Shown: positions 36,508-48,637, counted from the stretch's first letter. The stretch is 64,000 nucleotides of DNA from Linnemannia hyalina (GCA_019671135.1 JAHRHY010000002.1:310001-374000); one strand, 5' to 3'. Program-made: numbers and translations. The notes: a model not told the origin generated them from the sequence alone.

Positions 36508-39387
36508 CTACTCTTGTTGTTGTTGGTCTTCCAAAGACTTGGCCTGCTGCTGATCCGACACATTCATCGACAACGTCGAGAACAATGGCGAATCCCCTAC
36601 ATGGCTACGACGACTGTGATCAAACTGCTGCGAAGTCCGACGATGATCTTCCTGTTGTTGCTGTCCCTGAAGCTGAAGCTGCTGCTGCTGGGGATGAGAC
36701 TGTTGGTTCTGATGCTGCAATTGATGCTTCAGATCTTCAATCGACTGCTGCTGCTGCTGCAGTTGGAACTGCAACTTATCCATCATGAACCCCATCTCTG
36801 TCTGACGCTCCTTATCCCGCTTCCGTTCGTCCTCCACCTGTCCCAGGTACCGCTGGACGACCTGGAACTCTCCCAAAATCGCGCGGTATAACTGTGTAGC
36901 AGGTTGTTGTTGCTGGTCTTGTTGAGCGGATGATATTGAAACTTGTCCGTCCATGAGTTGGTGTCCTGAGGAAGAGTGGGAGTGGGAGTGGTGGAGATTG
37001 GATTGGCTGTAGATGTTGTGTTGGTGGTCGTAATGGTACTGCTGTCGGGAGTCTGATTCAGAAGTAGGCGTACGGAAAGCAGAGGAAGAAGACGAACTCT
37101 GGAGAACCATCGATCGATCCTGAGAATCCTCGGCCGTGTCGCGCAAGGGGTCTCTGCTACTGGATCGAGTATATTTGGCTGGGCGGTGAGGATCACTCTG
37201 CAAAGAAGAGCTCGAGCGAGACGACGGCCGCTGGGGATGTGTCCCGTGGACTATGCGAGAGTACCGCTCTTTGGAGTAAGGATGAGACCCCCAAAGACGC
37301 TGAGGCTTAAACTCGGACTCGAATGGATGATGGCGGAGGCTTGTTGGGGGTGTCATGTCCATCTCGTCCAAGGACCGGTCAACAGTACTCCTCTTGTTGC
37401 TAGTGGTGTATCTAACGTTGCTCATTGATGACTGGCTGGAATTACGGGGTCGTCTCTTCTGCGCGGACGTTGTGGCTTCGAGTTCGGATGCTGTCGGAGT
37501 GGTGGCGACGGTCTGCGGGGACTGGACGAGTGACAGGGCTGGCGATCGGGGAGAGACAGAAACATCCATCGCTGTCGATGACTTGAGAGCATCATGGTGC
37601 CTCCGCTCTCTCATACTCTCGTCAACATCGTCATCACCGTTTCCTAGTCCCTTGCCACGACTACCATCACTGCTCTGCCGTGACCGACTCCGGTGGGTCT
37701 CCTCCTGGTCGTCCGAGTCTGAGGCCGAATCGTCATCATCGTCCTCGCCATCTTCCAACGACCCACCCTGCCCGGAAGCCTGCATCATCTGAATAACCTG
37801 CTTAATAAGCTCATCATTCTCCTCCTTCATGTCATCCGGAATACTCCCATGATACATCCGCTCCCGCAACTGGTATGGCTTGATCATCCGATTCACCCTC
37901 CGGATACATTGCCGTGCATGAACCTGCATCTTGAGCGCATCCCGCACATCCTCCCAAGCCTTGGCGACCTGCCCCATCTTTTGCGCAAACGGGTTCAGCC
38001 GAATCGTCTCCAGTAACAGCTGTCGATCAGCCTCCTCAGACCGATACCGTTTCTTCTTCTGCATCCTGACCAGAGCTTGGGGTTGGTTCATCATGACAAA
38101 GAGCTGGTCCAGCAGCTTCTTCTTGATCGCAATCTGCTCCTCTGTCCCGACGGGTCTTTCTCGTCCTGCGATGCTGGCCTGGATGATGTTATCGTACCGC
38201 CGTGCGCACGTCCGCGCCCTGACGCCTTGCTCGCGTGAGATGCATTCCCAGACTTGGGTTGTACGACGGATGGGGCAGTTGAAAGGGTCGTGACGGAGGA
38301 CGCTCGAAAGGAGACTGATCTGAACGTCCATCGGGAGAGGACCCTTGGGTGTGCCACGAGCTGAGAGGACCTTGCGGTTGTACACACTCTCGGTTGAGGT
38401 CCATTTCTTGGGATGTTTCATTGTCTGAGTTGAAGAAGGCGTGTTGTGGTTTCCGTTGTGGTTGTCGTCCTTGGAGGCAATGCTGAGGACCCTCTGCAGT
38501 GGGGGAGGGTGCTGGGAGGTTGACTCTGAGGTTGACACACGAGACCGATCACTCGAAGAGCCTTCTACTGCAGCTGAACGATGATGATGGCGTTGTTGAA
38601 GAGGAGGGAGGCTCTCGTAAAGGGACTTGTCCGATGTGATAGAATAGCGCGATCGCCCATTGTTGTTGTTGCTACTGCTGTACCCATCCAAGTCGTCGGG
38701 AGGAGAGAGGCGATGAAGAGAGAGTCGATCCTCCATCATAGCGGTGGTCAATGAACTGTTCCCAGCAGAGGCGGAGGTCGACGGTTGTTGTTGGGCAGGG
38801 TAGAGAGGGTGGAACCGATTATCGTGTCTCTGATTAGAATCTGAACGACTATGATATTGGTTCGATGATTCCGAAGGAAGGTCAGTCGTGTGAGAGAGAG
38901 GCGATAATGAAGAGTGAGGACGTATCCTACTGTTGCTGCTGGTGGTTGGGGGGAAGGATTCTTGACGTGACATAAGTGTGGGGGTGGTAGCATAGTGTGA
39001 TCCAGGAGGCGATGGCCACATGGACGATGATAACGAGCTGCTGAAAGGAGAGATGTGTTTGAAGGCTGCGGCTGCGGCTAGAGCGGCACTTGAAGGGGTA
39101 TCATAGGGTGAGGAAGGGTAGGACGAGAGAGTGGAGGCTGTGGTGGGAGGGGATAGGGTCGAGGGTGGAGGGAGGTGGATGGAATTGTTGTTGTCGTAGA
39201 AGGATGATGGTCGCGTGGAAGAAGAGTCGTGGAGGGAGCGCGACTTTGAGGGGGGCGAGGGAAGAGACCACGTTTGTCGTCTGCGGCTGTCGGCGGAGGA
39301 AGAGAAATCCCGAGGGTATGGGCTGTTGTTGTGGGAGTTGAAGGACGTTGGGAAGGGGTAGAGAGAGACCATTGTTGAGGGGGGCAT
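36508..39387 (-). CDS. Large Ser/Gln-rich protein with two related trihelix/Myb-like repeats
   Basis: Single exon of 959 residues from the first ATG at 39387; the frame stays open further upstream but has no ATG there, and a second ATG lies at 39372. The N-terminal third is Ser/Pro/His-rich. Residues about 350-400 and 455-505 form two related units. Each has a hydrophobic helix, then R-(H/L)-(D/N)-P-F, then a (Q/K)xW(E) core, and finally ARxCxRR with a closing helix. This is the layout of trihelix, MADF or Myb/SANT-like DNA-binding domains. An acidic Asp/Ser stretch follows (about 530-550). The C-terminal 120 residues hold a short Lys/Arg/Glu coiled-coil (EFQVVQRYLGQVEDERKR) and poly-Gln. A nuclear regulator is likely; the family is not one I can name. 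Confidence 0.75.
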   Translation of the reverse strand: MPPSTMVSLYPFPTSFNSHNNSPYPRDFSSSADSRRRQTWSLPSPPSKSRSLHDSSSTRPSSFYDNNNSIHLPPPSTLSPPTTASTLSSYPSSPYDTPSSAALAAAAAFKHISPFSSSLSSSMWPSPPGSHYATTPTLMSRQESFPPTTSSNSRIRPHSSLSPLSHTTDLPSESSNQYHSRSDSNQRHDNRFHPLYPAQQQPSTSASAGNSSLTTAMMEDRLSLHRLSPPDDLDGYSSSNNNNGRSRYSITSDKSLYESLPPLQQRHHHRSAAVEGSSSDRSRVSTSESTSQHPPPLQRVLSIASKDDNHNGNHNTPSSTQTMKHPKKWTSTESVYNRKVLSARGTPKGPLPMDVQISLLSSVLRHDPFNCPIRRTTQVWECISREQGVRARTCARRYDNIIQASIAGRERPVGTEEQIAIKKKLLDQLFVMMNQPQALVRMQKKKRYRSEEADRQLLLETIRLNPFAQKMGQVAKAWEDVRDALKMQVHARQCIRRVNRMIKPYQLRERMYHGSIPDDMKEENDELIKQVIQMMQASGQGGSLEDGEDDDDDSASDSDDQEETHRSRSRQSSDGSRGKGLGNGDDDVDESMRERRHHDALKSSTAMDVSVSPRSPALSLVQSPQTVATTPTASELEATTSAQKRRPRNSSQSSMSNVRYTTSNKRSTVDRSLDEMDMTPPTSLRHHPFESEFKPQRLWGSHPYSKERYSRIVHGTHPQRPSSRSSSSLQSDPHRPAKYTRSSSRDPLRDTAEDSQDRSMVLQSSSSSSAFRTPTSESDSRQQYHYDHQHNIYSQSNLHHSHSHSSSGHQLMDGQVSISSAQQDQQQQPATQLYRAILGEFQVVQRYLGQVEDERKRDKERQTEMGFMMDKLQFQLQQQQQSIEDLKHQLQHQNQQSHPQQQQLQLQGQQQQEDHRRTSQQFDHSRRSHVGDSPLFSTLSMNVSDQQQAKSLEDQQQQE

Positions 39388-40209
39388 GTGGGGTAATGAC
39401 CGATAATGAGGGGTAATAAAGGGTGAAGGTGAAATAATAACGAAGGAAGGAAAGAGAAAGAGAGGAGACAAGAGCGAAAATGAGGAAGGTTAACACCTCG
39501 TATGAAGACAATCGAGGGGTGTGTCCGTGGAAGAGCAGCATGGTGCTCTAGGAGAGTGGATGCCCATGGAATGGTCGATCCATATGCGGTAAAGCGGATG
39601 AATAAGCCCAGTCGACAAAACGAGACGAGTACATACTTATTTATCGCTCTACAAATGGGTACATTTCCTTGGTTACATCCATGGTTAAAGTTTTCTCTCA
39701 CCCTTACCATACCCAATGCAACAACCCTCTTTTTCTCTCTTCTCTATGCAAAGGTGCTTTCCATCTCTCTGTATTACTCTTTTCTCTGGTTTTACACTTT
39801 GTTCTCCTTTCGCATCGGTCACCGATTGCCTTCTTAGGTACGACACCCCCTCCGATCTCCTTCTCGCAAGCTCATTCTACATTACCGCCATGTTTGTTGT
39901 TTCTCTTTTGTTAGGCGATACACTTTGCTGCTTTGTTGTTTTGCAGCTGTCATCCTTTCCTTCTACAATGCCTCCCGATCCACACTCCACAATCCCACTT
40001 ACTGTTCTTGCATATCCGTGTAGTCAGGAACAAATATATGTACTCTATCAACAAACGCGCGCACGCGGTGAGAATCTGACTAAGCGCTTCCCTCTTCCTT
40101 CCGGAAGGAACAATCTTTGTTCCCCAGACTATACCAACAAAGCACCAATAACGTCTCATCCAAAATAAACAAAACATAATCATAATCATAAACACAAGGT
40201 AGAGAGTCT
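39388..40209. other. Intergenic region, leader of the trihelix-like gene
   Basis: About 800 bases with a long CT-rich minus-strand leader next to 39387. No supported gene is seen. Confidence 0.45.
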
Positions 40210-41493
40210 TTACCTCAGAGAAGACGGAGAAGGATCGATCGAGGATTGCTGTGTGCGACGACTGCCCGTCGTTGTTACATTTTGCTCTCGAAAGGAAGAG
40301 GCAGACTCCACGGTATCGGCTTGTGATCCTGGTGTTGTGGAGGGGGCGGAGAGTTCATCACGCGTTGTTCCTGTCGGGGTTGTACTAGTGTCTAGTCCGA
40401 CGACGGCCTCCTGTGGAGTGTGCAACAGAGACACTGATGCATGGCCGTTGTTGTTGTTGGTATCTTTGTCCTGATGCTGTTGGTACTCCGATTGGTGGTG
40501 CGCGTTGTTGTTGGTACTGTTGTTCTTAGTATCGTGGAGTGGCTGTCGTGGTGCCTGATAGTTATGGAGGTCGGTCGAAGTAGAAGCAGACGAGGAAGTC
40601 GAGAACGGGAAATGCAAAAGAGGAAGTGACTGCAATGGATGCAATTGTACCGAGTCCCTGGCAGTCGTGTTCTTGTCCCAGTGAGGAGAAAGCATGGTCG
40701 AATTAGATGTAGAAGAAGGATCGACGAGGGATCCTGCGAGGGTGGGAGTAGAAGCGAAGGCCGTGTTGATGGCGATTGGGGGGTTTGAGGGAGATAAAGA
40801 GGAGGAGTAAAGGGGTGAGAGGGAGAGGAGGGACGTAGGAGATGAGAGAAAATGCGATGAAGAGGGATGTGCTATCGTCGAGGAAGAGGATGAAGATATG
40901 GAGGAGGACAGTGATGCGAATGTCGGTAGAGAAGAGGAAGGGAAGGGATTGGCTGCTGCGGCTGCATGAACAAAGATCTCTGACGACGGTCGCTGCTGCT
41001 GCTGCTGCAGGGCGATGTTGTTGTATTGAGGAATCATATCAACATCAACATCCGCATCGGGATCATCGCGATCGTTATCACTATCCTCCCCATGGCGATC
41101 CTCTCTCGATCCAACACCACGGTCCTGCTTGTTGTTGTTGTTGCTGTCACTATTGTCCGCATCATCGTCAGTTGTGTTGTTACTGCTGATGTTGTTCTGG
41201 AGATCGGTCCTGCCAACTCCACCACTCAAGTCAGACTGTTGCTGCTGTTGTTGTTGTTGTTGTTCCTGTCTTGCACCCTCTCGACTGGATAGCCCCTGAA
41301 CATTGATGTTCTCCATCTTGGATAACCGTCGTTGAGATATGGGCTCGTCTATATGTAACATCGATGACGGATCAGAGGAGTAGGAAGAAATAGGTATCTG
41401 GTGTATCGCGCCGTCGTTCTTGTCGTCTTGGCTTTGGCTTTGGTCGTTTTCGATTGGGATGTGGAATGGGTTGGAGTTCAAATTGGCGCTCAT
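40210..41493 (-). CDS. Low-complexity Ser/Asn/Gln-rich protein, no recognised domain
   Basis: Open frame of 427 residues from the ATG at 41493 (MSANLNSNPFHIP); the frame is open upstream but lacks another ATG. The composition is strongly biased. There is a poly-Gln run (residues about 85-95), Asn/Asp-rich segments with DPDADVDVDMIP, Ser-rich blocks, and a Thr/Ser-rich C-terminus ending SPSSLR. No folded domain is visible. The stop TAA lies inside GAG-GTAAAG, a good donor sequence, so the gene may continue into a further exon to the left that I could not identify. It is on the same strand as the trihelix-like gene, 822 bases upstream of it. It is probably an intrinsically disordered regulatory protein, if real. 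Confidence 0.5.
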   Translation of the reverse strand: MSANLNSNPFHIPIENDQSQSQDDKNDGAIHQIPISSYSSDPSSMLHIDEPISQRRLSKMENINVQGLSSREGARQEQQQQQQQQQSDLSGGVGRTDLQNNISSNNTTDDDADNSDSNNNNKQDRGVGSREDRHGEDSDNDRDDPDADVDVDMIPQYNNIALQQQQQRPSSEIFVHAAAAANPFPSSSLPTFASLSSSISSSSSSTIAHPSSSHFLSSPTSLLSLSPLYSSSLSPSNPPIAINTAFASTPTLAGSLVDPSSTSNSTMLSPHWDKNTTARDSVQLHPLQSLPLLHFPFSTSSSASTSTDLHNYQAPRQPLHDTKNNSTNNNAHHQSEYQQHQDKDTNNNNGHASVSLLHTPQEAVVGLDTSTTPTGTTRDELSAPSTTPGSQADTVESASSFREQNVTTTGSRRTQQSSIDPSPSSLR

Positions 41494-44400
41494 CCACGAA
41501 GAGAGGGTGTAAGGGGAAGGAGGTATTAGGCGGAGGAGTGGCAGGAAAGGGGGGGAAAGGGCGATTGAAAGAAAACAGACAAAGGAAAGTGAGAAGAAAT
41601 GAAAGAAAAAAAAAGAACCCTCCAGGGTTGGGATAATAAAGGAAAAGGGCGACGGAGAAATAGAAAGGAAGTCAAAGAACTTCTGCGCGGATATGCGAAA
41701 GAGCTTGTCTGTGTTGATGAAAAGATGTAAGAGTGTAGAGATGAAGAGGAAGGCGACGAGGTTGGAGGATGGAGGATGTAAGATGTGGTGGCTCCTTTTG
41801 GATGAATGGATGGCCCCAAAATAAGGAGGGGAGAAAGAACGACCGTGTATTATCTTTCTGCGGAAGGAGAAGGGGGTTGATGTTGATGGTGATGGCGATG
41901 CACAAGGGTTGTGTCCTGTTGGCTCTGACACTCTTTGGCGTTGTACGACTGGGTGTTAAGGATGATGAAGAGAGGATGCCAAAGGAGGACAAAGGGAGGG
42001 CGAACAATCCAAGAATAGGGATGGTGATAGGATAAGATGGAGTTCGACAGACAGACAGAAGGATGGACGGATGCGCTTGGATCAACTCTCTCCCGTTTCA
42101 ATGGGTTTGCTGCAAGGAGATTCGACTCGAAAGGAGGAAGGGTGCAGGCAGGGAGGGGCGAGAAACGGAAAAATATCCCGAGGAAGAACTAGAGGAGGTG
42201 GATGTAGTCGTTATTTGCGTGCTGCGAATTTGCTGCGTGTTGCTTAGTTGACACAGCAAAGGGTTGAAAGCTGCAGCTAAGTCGGTGTTATTTTTTTTGG
42301 CACTTTATCGAGGACGGTGGTTTTCAGGCACGAGAGCAAGCGAAATGCCACGTTCAGATGAAAATTAACCACAGAAAAACCAGGATCGGTACGCAGGAAG
42401 AGATGATGGCGATGACGGTTGCAGCTGGGTCGCAATCGTGGTCGGGGACGTGGTCGTGGCAGTGATGACGGTGGTGGTGGTGGTAGTGGGTCAAAAGGCC
42501 GCGGCAAGGTTGAGAAACTCTTAATGAGAGGGGAGCAGAGAGGACGAGGATTGCTGCAGGGCTGCGGTATGGAGTAAGCGCGATCTTCGGGAGCCAGCCA
42601 AAGGACAATGAATGCGCAAGAAATTAAAAGAGAAAAGAAGAGCTAGTGGTTAGAGTCGGGTGTGAATGCGCATGGGGGCCATGAAAAGCTTTTTGTTCGA
42701 GGCCAATTGCTATTGTTCTAAAGATGGTGCATAACCACCACCCCTCTTCATCAAAGGAACGACGTGCATGCACAACGACGTTTCTTTCATATAACGAATA
42801 ACAGGAAAAACAAAAAAAAAAAGCAATTGAAAAACAAAAAGCTGCCGCATCGATGTTAAAAAAAGGGGGGGAGGGGAGAGAGACGCCATTTTAAATAGAG
42901 AACAACTCACGAAGACGATATCGTTCAGTTGACCATTAACAGGATGTGGTTATGGGTTTCATAGTAGCAAGAGTGAGAGCATAAAAAAACACACGAATGC
43001 ACGTTGCTTACTGTATGCTTTCGAGACGGAAAAAAATACACTCCTGGCGACAATGCGATCAGAGGATTTTTGATGAAAATACGGGGGTTGAAAAAAAGGG
43101 AGAGAGAGAGAGAGAGAGAGCGAAAGAGGAGCGAGTGCAAGAGGGGTGGAGGAAGCGAGAGGAGGAGGAAGGGAGGTGTAATGTGTTATGAGATCGGAAA
43201 AGGGTCCAGGTCCAAGCCGAAATCCAGGGACCAAACGCACAAAGAGATGGACAGATGAAGTCGAAAGGAAGGAGTGAGAGAAAAACAAAGGGAAAATGAA
43301 AAAAGCGTATCAAGAATTACAAGAGCGAGAATGAACAAAGAAGTGAAAGGACTAATGAAGGAGAAACAAAGGGAAGAGAAAGGGGATGGATGGGAGGAGA
43401 GTAAAGGAAAAGGGAATTAAATGTTCATTCAACGAAGGAAGCAAAAAAGAAAAAAAGAACAAAAGGTGTCAAGAAAGAACACAAAGGCCAAGGTGATACC
43501 TTATATACGTTTCCTTCGCCAGCCTGGTAACCAACTAAACGTCCAATGGGACAATGAATAGGTGTCGAGGATGGATCATCCGATTTTTTTTAATGGTCCG
43601 GACTTAATTATCCTTGTGAATCACGATGCTGTTTTTTTTTCTTGGTAGAACAGAGCTTTCCATTACATCTTGTTACCCACAGCTGGGCACAACAGCCCTC
43701 CAAAACAAAAGAACAATGGTCACCATAAATGACAAACAATGTACTCTCTGCAGCCCTGGATGTGCGTGTGCCCTGTTTTTGTCAGCCAACTACCTACCTC
43801 TTCGTGGAAAAAAAATACATGCAAAATGCAACAGCACTAACTCCAGACTTGAACAAAAAAAGTATAACGGACAATCATTCATGGCTGTCATTGTGCAGGC
43901 AGGCAACTTGGATCCGTGGGCCAGCTCAAACCTTCGGGGCAGGCGGATAAGCCAATTATCGACTAGATATCAGGCATTTCACGTAAACAAACGGTTTTTG
44001 ATTACCAGAAAGGGAGAAGGCTTGGCTTAGGTCCAATCATGATTTGCTTGGCAACAGGCAACGGACCCTTTCCTTGGCTGTGTCTGCTTGCATGGCTTGC
44101 TAACCCCCTAACTCACAAAAAAACCGATCTCCGGTCTCTATCTTACAAGATTGCCGATTTCCTCTCAAGAAAAAAAAAGAAGGGCTGTAACATTGCACCT
44201 TGGCACTCACTCCTCTTTTCTCTCTCTTACGCTCTTCCACGACCAGCTTGTTTCTCACCAAATAATTAATCATATGATAACCATGCAAGTCCAAGTAGAC
44301 TCCTCGACCTCACTGTTAGAAAATCCCTCCCACCTTCCTCTCACTGTCAAGACAGCCATCAGGGTATTTGTTAACCAGTTATGTTTATCGTTTTCTCCAA

Positions 44401-44881
44401 AAAAGAACGAAACAATTGTAAAAAAGGCTGTTGTTTTGGTCTTTTTATTTATCGAAGAAGAACATTTGAGTTGGTCGAAATAGAAAGAAGAGTAAAAGTA
44501 AAAGAAAAAAGGCTAAACAAAAGACTACTAGGCTACTACGTCAACGTCAACGTCAACTATGTCGATGTGGTGTCGTTTGAATGAAAAGGAAAAAGGTCAA
44601 TGTTCATTTATTTTTTTTGGTTCTGTGAGTATGTGTGATGAGGAGTGTTTTTTTAGCTCCGCGAAAGTGTGTCCAGACCCTGAAGAGAGAAGAAATCCGT
44701 CTGGAGTATCACATCCACGTTATTTCTTTACGGAAAGGTGGTATACGTTGTTGATATTGTCGTGGTTTGATATTACAAAAGAAAGTGAAAGGGTTGAAGA
44801 AGGAAGGAAGAACAAAGAGGGAAGAGTGTGTAGAAACGACAAGTGTTTGAAGAAGGGGAGAATGAGCCAAGAGGTGCTGGT
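41494..44881. other. 3.4 kb gene-poor region
   Basis: The leader of the low-complexity gene (to about 42100) is followed by purine-rich and pyrimidine-rich sequence with a (GA)n run at 43099-43120. The open frames here are compositional. I see no supported gene. Confidence 0.45.
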
Positions 44882-46544
44882 TTAGAGGATCAAGCACTTG
44901 CCCTTCTTGCCCTTTCGTTCGCGATCCTTGGCACTCTCTTTGCGCTGCTGAATCTTTCTCATCAAAATCGTGTAGACCTCGTCGACGTTGTGCCTGGTCT
45001 TGGCAGATGTCTCGTAGTAAGGGCAGTTCCACTCGGCGGCCCTTGCTGCAGCCTCCTCACGGTTTACTTTACGGAGTTGCGTCAAGTCTGCCTTGTTGCC
45101 GACAAGAATGAATGGGATCTATAGAAAAAGACCAACAACATGAAATAGGAGTACGTCAGTACCTACCAATATCACCAATGCTGTTGATTTATGAACCCCA
45201 TAATGGTGGCGTGTTGAGAAATAGAAAAGAGCCGAGGCGAAAATAATTGAGCGATATTAATTCGAACACAACGGACAACGAAAAAGGTATTCGGCAATCA
45301 ATAATGACATTCTCTTCGTTCTCTTGGACGACGTTGATTCCAGAATGTGCCCCGTCTTTTTCAAATGCAAAGAGCCGTTCTCCAATATTGTCACACATGA
45401 TGGGATCCCGGGATAGTTCAGGACAAGTCGTTGAATTATAATGCCATTGGGGCCTTGAATAGTTGGATGGTTGGTTGTTGCTGTTGTGTGGAGAAAGAGA
45501 GGGAGAGAGACCTGTCCGCGTGTTCTGTCTGTTTGGCTGTGTTGTGTTGACTGAATGTACCTTGTTATCGTCCAAGACGCGTGAAATCTGGTCCTTGAAC
45601 TCTTGGGTGTGCATAAACGACTCGTACTCGCAGAGGGAGAATACGCAGATAAAGCCCTCTCCAGACCGATAGTAGTTGTCGCGAATCTAGGGGGAGGAGG
45701 AAACAAAGCCAAGAATTGTCAATGGGTGCACGTGAATTGCATGGTTGCATTTAGTCCAGCTAGGCTAAGGGTCTTTGCCATTTTTAAATCTTCAGAACAG
45801 ATGGAACAAAGTGTTCTCTCCTAGCGCAGGGGCATGGCCTCACAGACCCACAGATCCACGTTCCTTCTTCTTTTACTTCTTGAAGCTGTCGATCGACTGA
45901 AAGGCTGTTGCACTCAAGCAGCCCCACATCGCCGCCTCCACCCACACTTCATGTCCATAGTATGTTCCGAACATAGACAGCTCTCAAAAAAAACGACAGC
46001 CATGATATGGAGGTAAAAGCAAAGCCAATGGTCAAACAAAAAAAAACGACACAGGTCAGGCGGGAGGGATGACAAGGGGTTGCAGGTGAGAGAACGAGCA
46101 TGGAAAAAAAAAGAAAATAAAAGCACTCGCCCATCCAACCAGCCGCGCCTCATTTTGTTTATCTTGCATTCTTTTCGTTCCAAGCAGGCTTAGGTAGGCG
46201 AAGGGAACACAAAGCAAGTTGCATCATCCCCCCTCATTCACTTGTTTCTGTACCCCTCTCCTTCCTTTCCTTCTAATACACACACATACGCACAATCTGC
46301 CGGTCTTCTATGGAGGACTTACAGCTGCATATTCCTCCTGACCGGCTGTGTCGAGAATATCAATCTGACAGTCTTGGTTGTCGAGGGTGACCTTTTTGCG
46401 GTAAGAGTCGGCCTTGGTAGGATCGTACTCCTCCACAAAGTCGCCGTACATGTACTGGAGCGTCAAAGCCGACTTTCCGACACCTCCTGAGCCGACCATG
46501 ATGACCTTGTGCAAGGGCAAATCTTGCTTTGCTTTCTTTCCCAT
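44882..46544 (-). CDS. Ral-type Ras-family small GTPase
   Basis: Exons are 46544-46323, 45686-45561 and 45118-44882, all joining in phase 0, giving 194 residues. It has all G-motifs: G1 GSGGVGKS (residues about 19-26), a switch I region [15 protein letters not shown] that is typical of Ral rather than Ras (PTKADSY), G3 [10 protein letters not shown]4 NKAD and G5 ETSAK. After the P-loop, [15 protein letters not shown] also matches Ral. The C-terminus is polybasic and ends CLIL, a CaaX box whose final Leu predicts geranylgeranylation and membrane anchoring. Ral GTPases in animals control the exocyst and polarised secretion; the same role in this fungus is inference. The introns are fairly long (636 and 442 bases). 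Confidence 0.95.
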
Positions 46545-47486
46545 TTTGTATGTGTTGGTTTTGTTGTGTGTGTAAGAGTCGAAAAGGAGAGACTGGTGTC
46601 AAGGCGAGTGGAGGGAGGAGTGTTTGAAAAGCGAGCAGCTTTTTGTGGCGAGGAGAAAGCGGGAAAGGGTGGTGTTATGTGAATATGCGCTGGTTGAGAT
46701 GTATCCTTTGTGTCGGCTCGCAGGCTATAAAAGAGTTGTGTCGTCGTTGAAAGTTGAGAGAAAGGAAAAGGGCAGAGTGAGTGAGTGAGTGAGTGAGTGA
46801 GCGCAACCCAAGGCAAGCATAAATAGATAGAGAGGTGTGAGGAAGTTGAGCAAAAAAAAAAAAGCGGCTTGAGTGTGAATTGTTGTAGTTATTGAGAGTT
46901 CTGTGTTACTGTTGAAGTCAAGAGGAGGATAAGCAAAAGAGGTATGTACAGTGTGTGTGCCTTCCTATGCCTGCTAGGTGTTGCTGTTTCGATATGCTGC
47001 CGTTGTTGTTGATGTTTCTTTGGACGAAGCAAATTGTCTTCTTTTCTCCTGTTTGTTGCTGGGGCTGTTGAGCCTTATTGTTGTGTTGTTCCTTGACAGA
47101 CAGAGAGACTGACTGATTGTGCCTCCTATTGATGAAGTGTGTTTGTTGAGGGTGTGTAAAGTGTGAATGGCAGTGTATTGTTCCGAGTAGCATTACCTGG
47201 GTGCAGGCTGATGTAGAGGTAAAAGGAAGAAGGGGGGATGATGACAGGAGAAGAGAGGGGAGGAGAAGGGGGGACAAAGAGAAGAGGAGATGATGGTCCG
47301 ATGGAGAAACAAAAAAAAGCGATCGTTGCAGTCCAAGGAAAGGAAAATTAGCTCAAGGCAACACTCAGACTGGTAGGAGGATAATTATGCTTAAGGGTGA
47401 CGGTTTATTAATTTGAAATATTGTACAAAACAGCTTAGTTGTCGCCAGGTGGACAGAAGAGAGAATAAGAACGTAACGAGAGCATT
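46545..47486. other. Region between Ral GTPase and chitin deacetylase genes
   Basis: Holds the GTPase leader, rich in CT on the minus strand and with a GAGT tandem run at about 46777-46801. No supported gene. Confidence 0.45.
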
Positions 47487-48637
47487 TTAGCGGTACCAGC
47501 CGTCCTGGCTGACACCCAAGCACTCGCCTACAGTGACAAGCTCCCAACCACGGTTCTTGGCGTACTCAATTGCCCGTGGGATAAGATCGTTTACAGTCGA
47601 CTCGAGGGTGTCGTGCTCAAGGGCAATGAAACCTGGTCCACCGGCGTGCTGGTATGCTGAGAAGGAAGAGGCGACGTCGCCAGGGTGAGCCCAGTCGTTG
47701 GTGTCGATCATCCACTTGACAATCTTGTAACCCTTGTCGTTAAGGTAGCTATGTGCGGCACCGTTCAAGTATCCGTAGGGAGGACGCATGTAGACGGGGC
47801 GCACACCGATGATGCTCTGGAGTGCATCGTCCACTAAGAAGGAAGGTGTGAGGTTACGAGAGGTTGTTGTTATTGTTGAGAATAGTGGCAAAGCAAGGAC
47901 AAGACAAAGAATAGCAAGGAAAGCGAGTGAGTCGATCGATTGCATAGACGAAACAAAACAAACAAAATAGTGTTTCGCACAACACAATTCACCAAAAAAA
48001 ATGAACACACACAGAACGGAAGATGGAACCCAAAAACAAAGCAAAGATGCAAAGACGAAAGCGCCGCATTGCACAGCAAATCAACGAACAATCCAAAAAA
48101 AGCAAAGAAAACAGGCGCACTGGACACGAAGAATGAGCCACAACCATCAAAACACACGAAAAAGGGAGATCAAGAAAACCATCCAGCCAACAGCAACTTA
48201 CGCTTGGTCATCTGGCTGTGGATCTGGTCGTACGACAGAGTTGTCAGATCAGCATGTCCCCAGGTATGAGATGCAATCTGGTGGCCCTCATGGTAGGCAC
48301 GCTTGACAATCCAGTCATACTGGTAGATATTGCCAATGTTGTCACCGTTGACAAAGAAGGTTGCCTTGACACCGGCTTGCTTCAAGAGGTCGAGCAGCTG
48401 GTTGGTGAACTTGTATGGACCATCATCAAAGGTCATGGCAACTGTGCCGGGGACTCTGCAAGAGGTGATGACTCCGTATTCGCGCTTCTCGAGGTGCTCA
48501 AAGTGGGCATTCTTGGTAAGTTCCGGGTTGGACGACTGGGGGGTCAAGACTGGGGCAGGAATGACAGATGCTTGAGCGATCATGGATACAGCGAACAAGG
48601 CTGCTGCAATACTGGCGAGGCGGAAGAATGGTGCCAT
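47487..48637 (-). CDS. Secreted polysaccharide (chitin) deacetylase, CE4 family
   Basis: Exons are 48637-48202 and 47833-47487, giving 260 residues. A signal peptide covers residues 1-24 (FFRLASIAAALFAVSMIAQA). A Lys-Arg pair at 51-52 could be a Kex2-type site before the mature domain. The CE4 NodB motifs are complete: TFDDGP (69-74) with the catalytic base and metal aspartate, HTWGHADL (124-131) with the two metal histidines, RPPYGYLN, DTNDWAHPG, and the closing ALEHD. Such enzymes remove acetyl groups from chitin to make chitosan in the wall or apoplast. There is no C-terminal GPI signal or chitin-binding module, so it should be freely secreted. Substrate (chitin or another acetylated glycan) is inference from the family. 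Confidence 0.93.

Noticed and set aside
39387..41493. Joining the low-complexity gene and the trihelix-like gene into one spliced gene
   Set aside because: The only AG before the second frame is followed in every compatible phase by a stop, and the frame upstream of the ATG at 39387 closes at a TAA without an acceptor.
43626..44030. 134-residue plus-strand frame
   Set aside because: Composition and content look random, with no motif, no leader and no splice signals.
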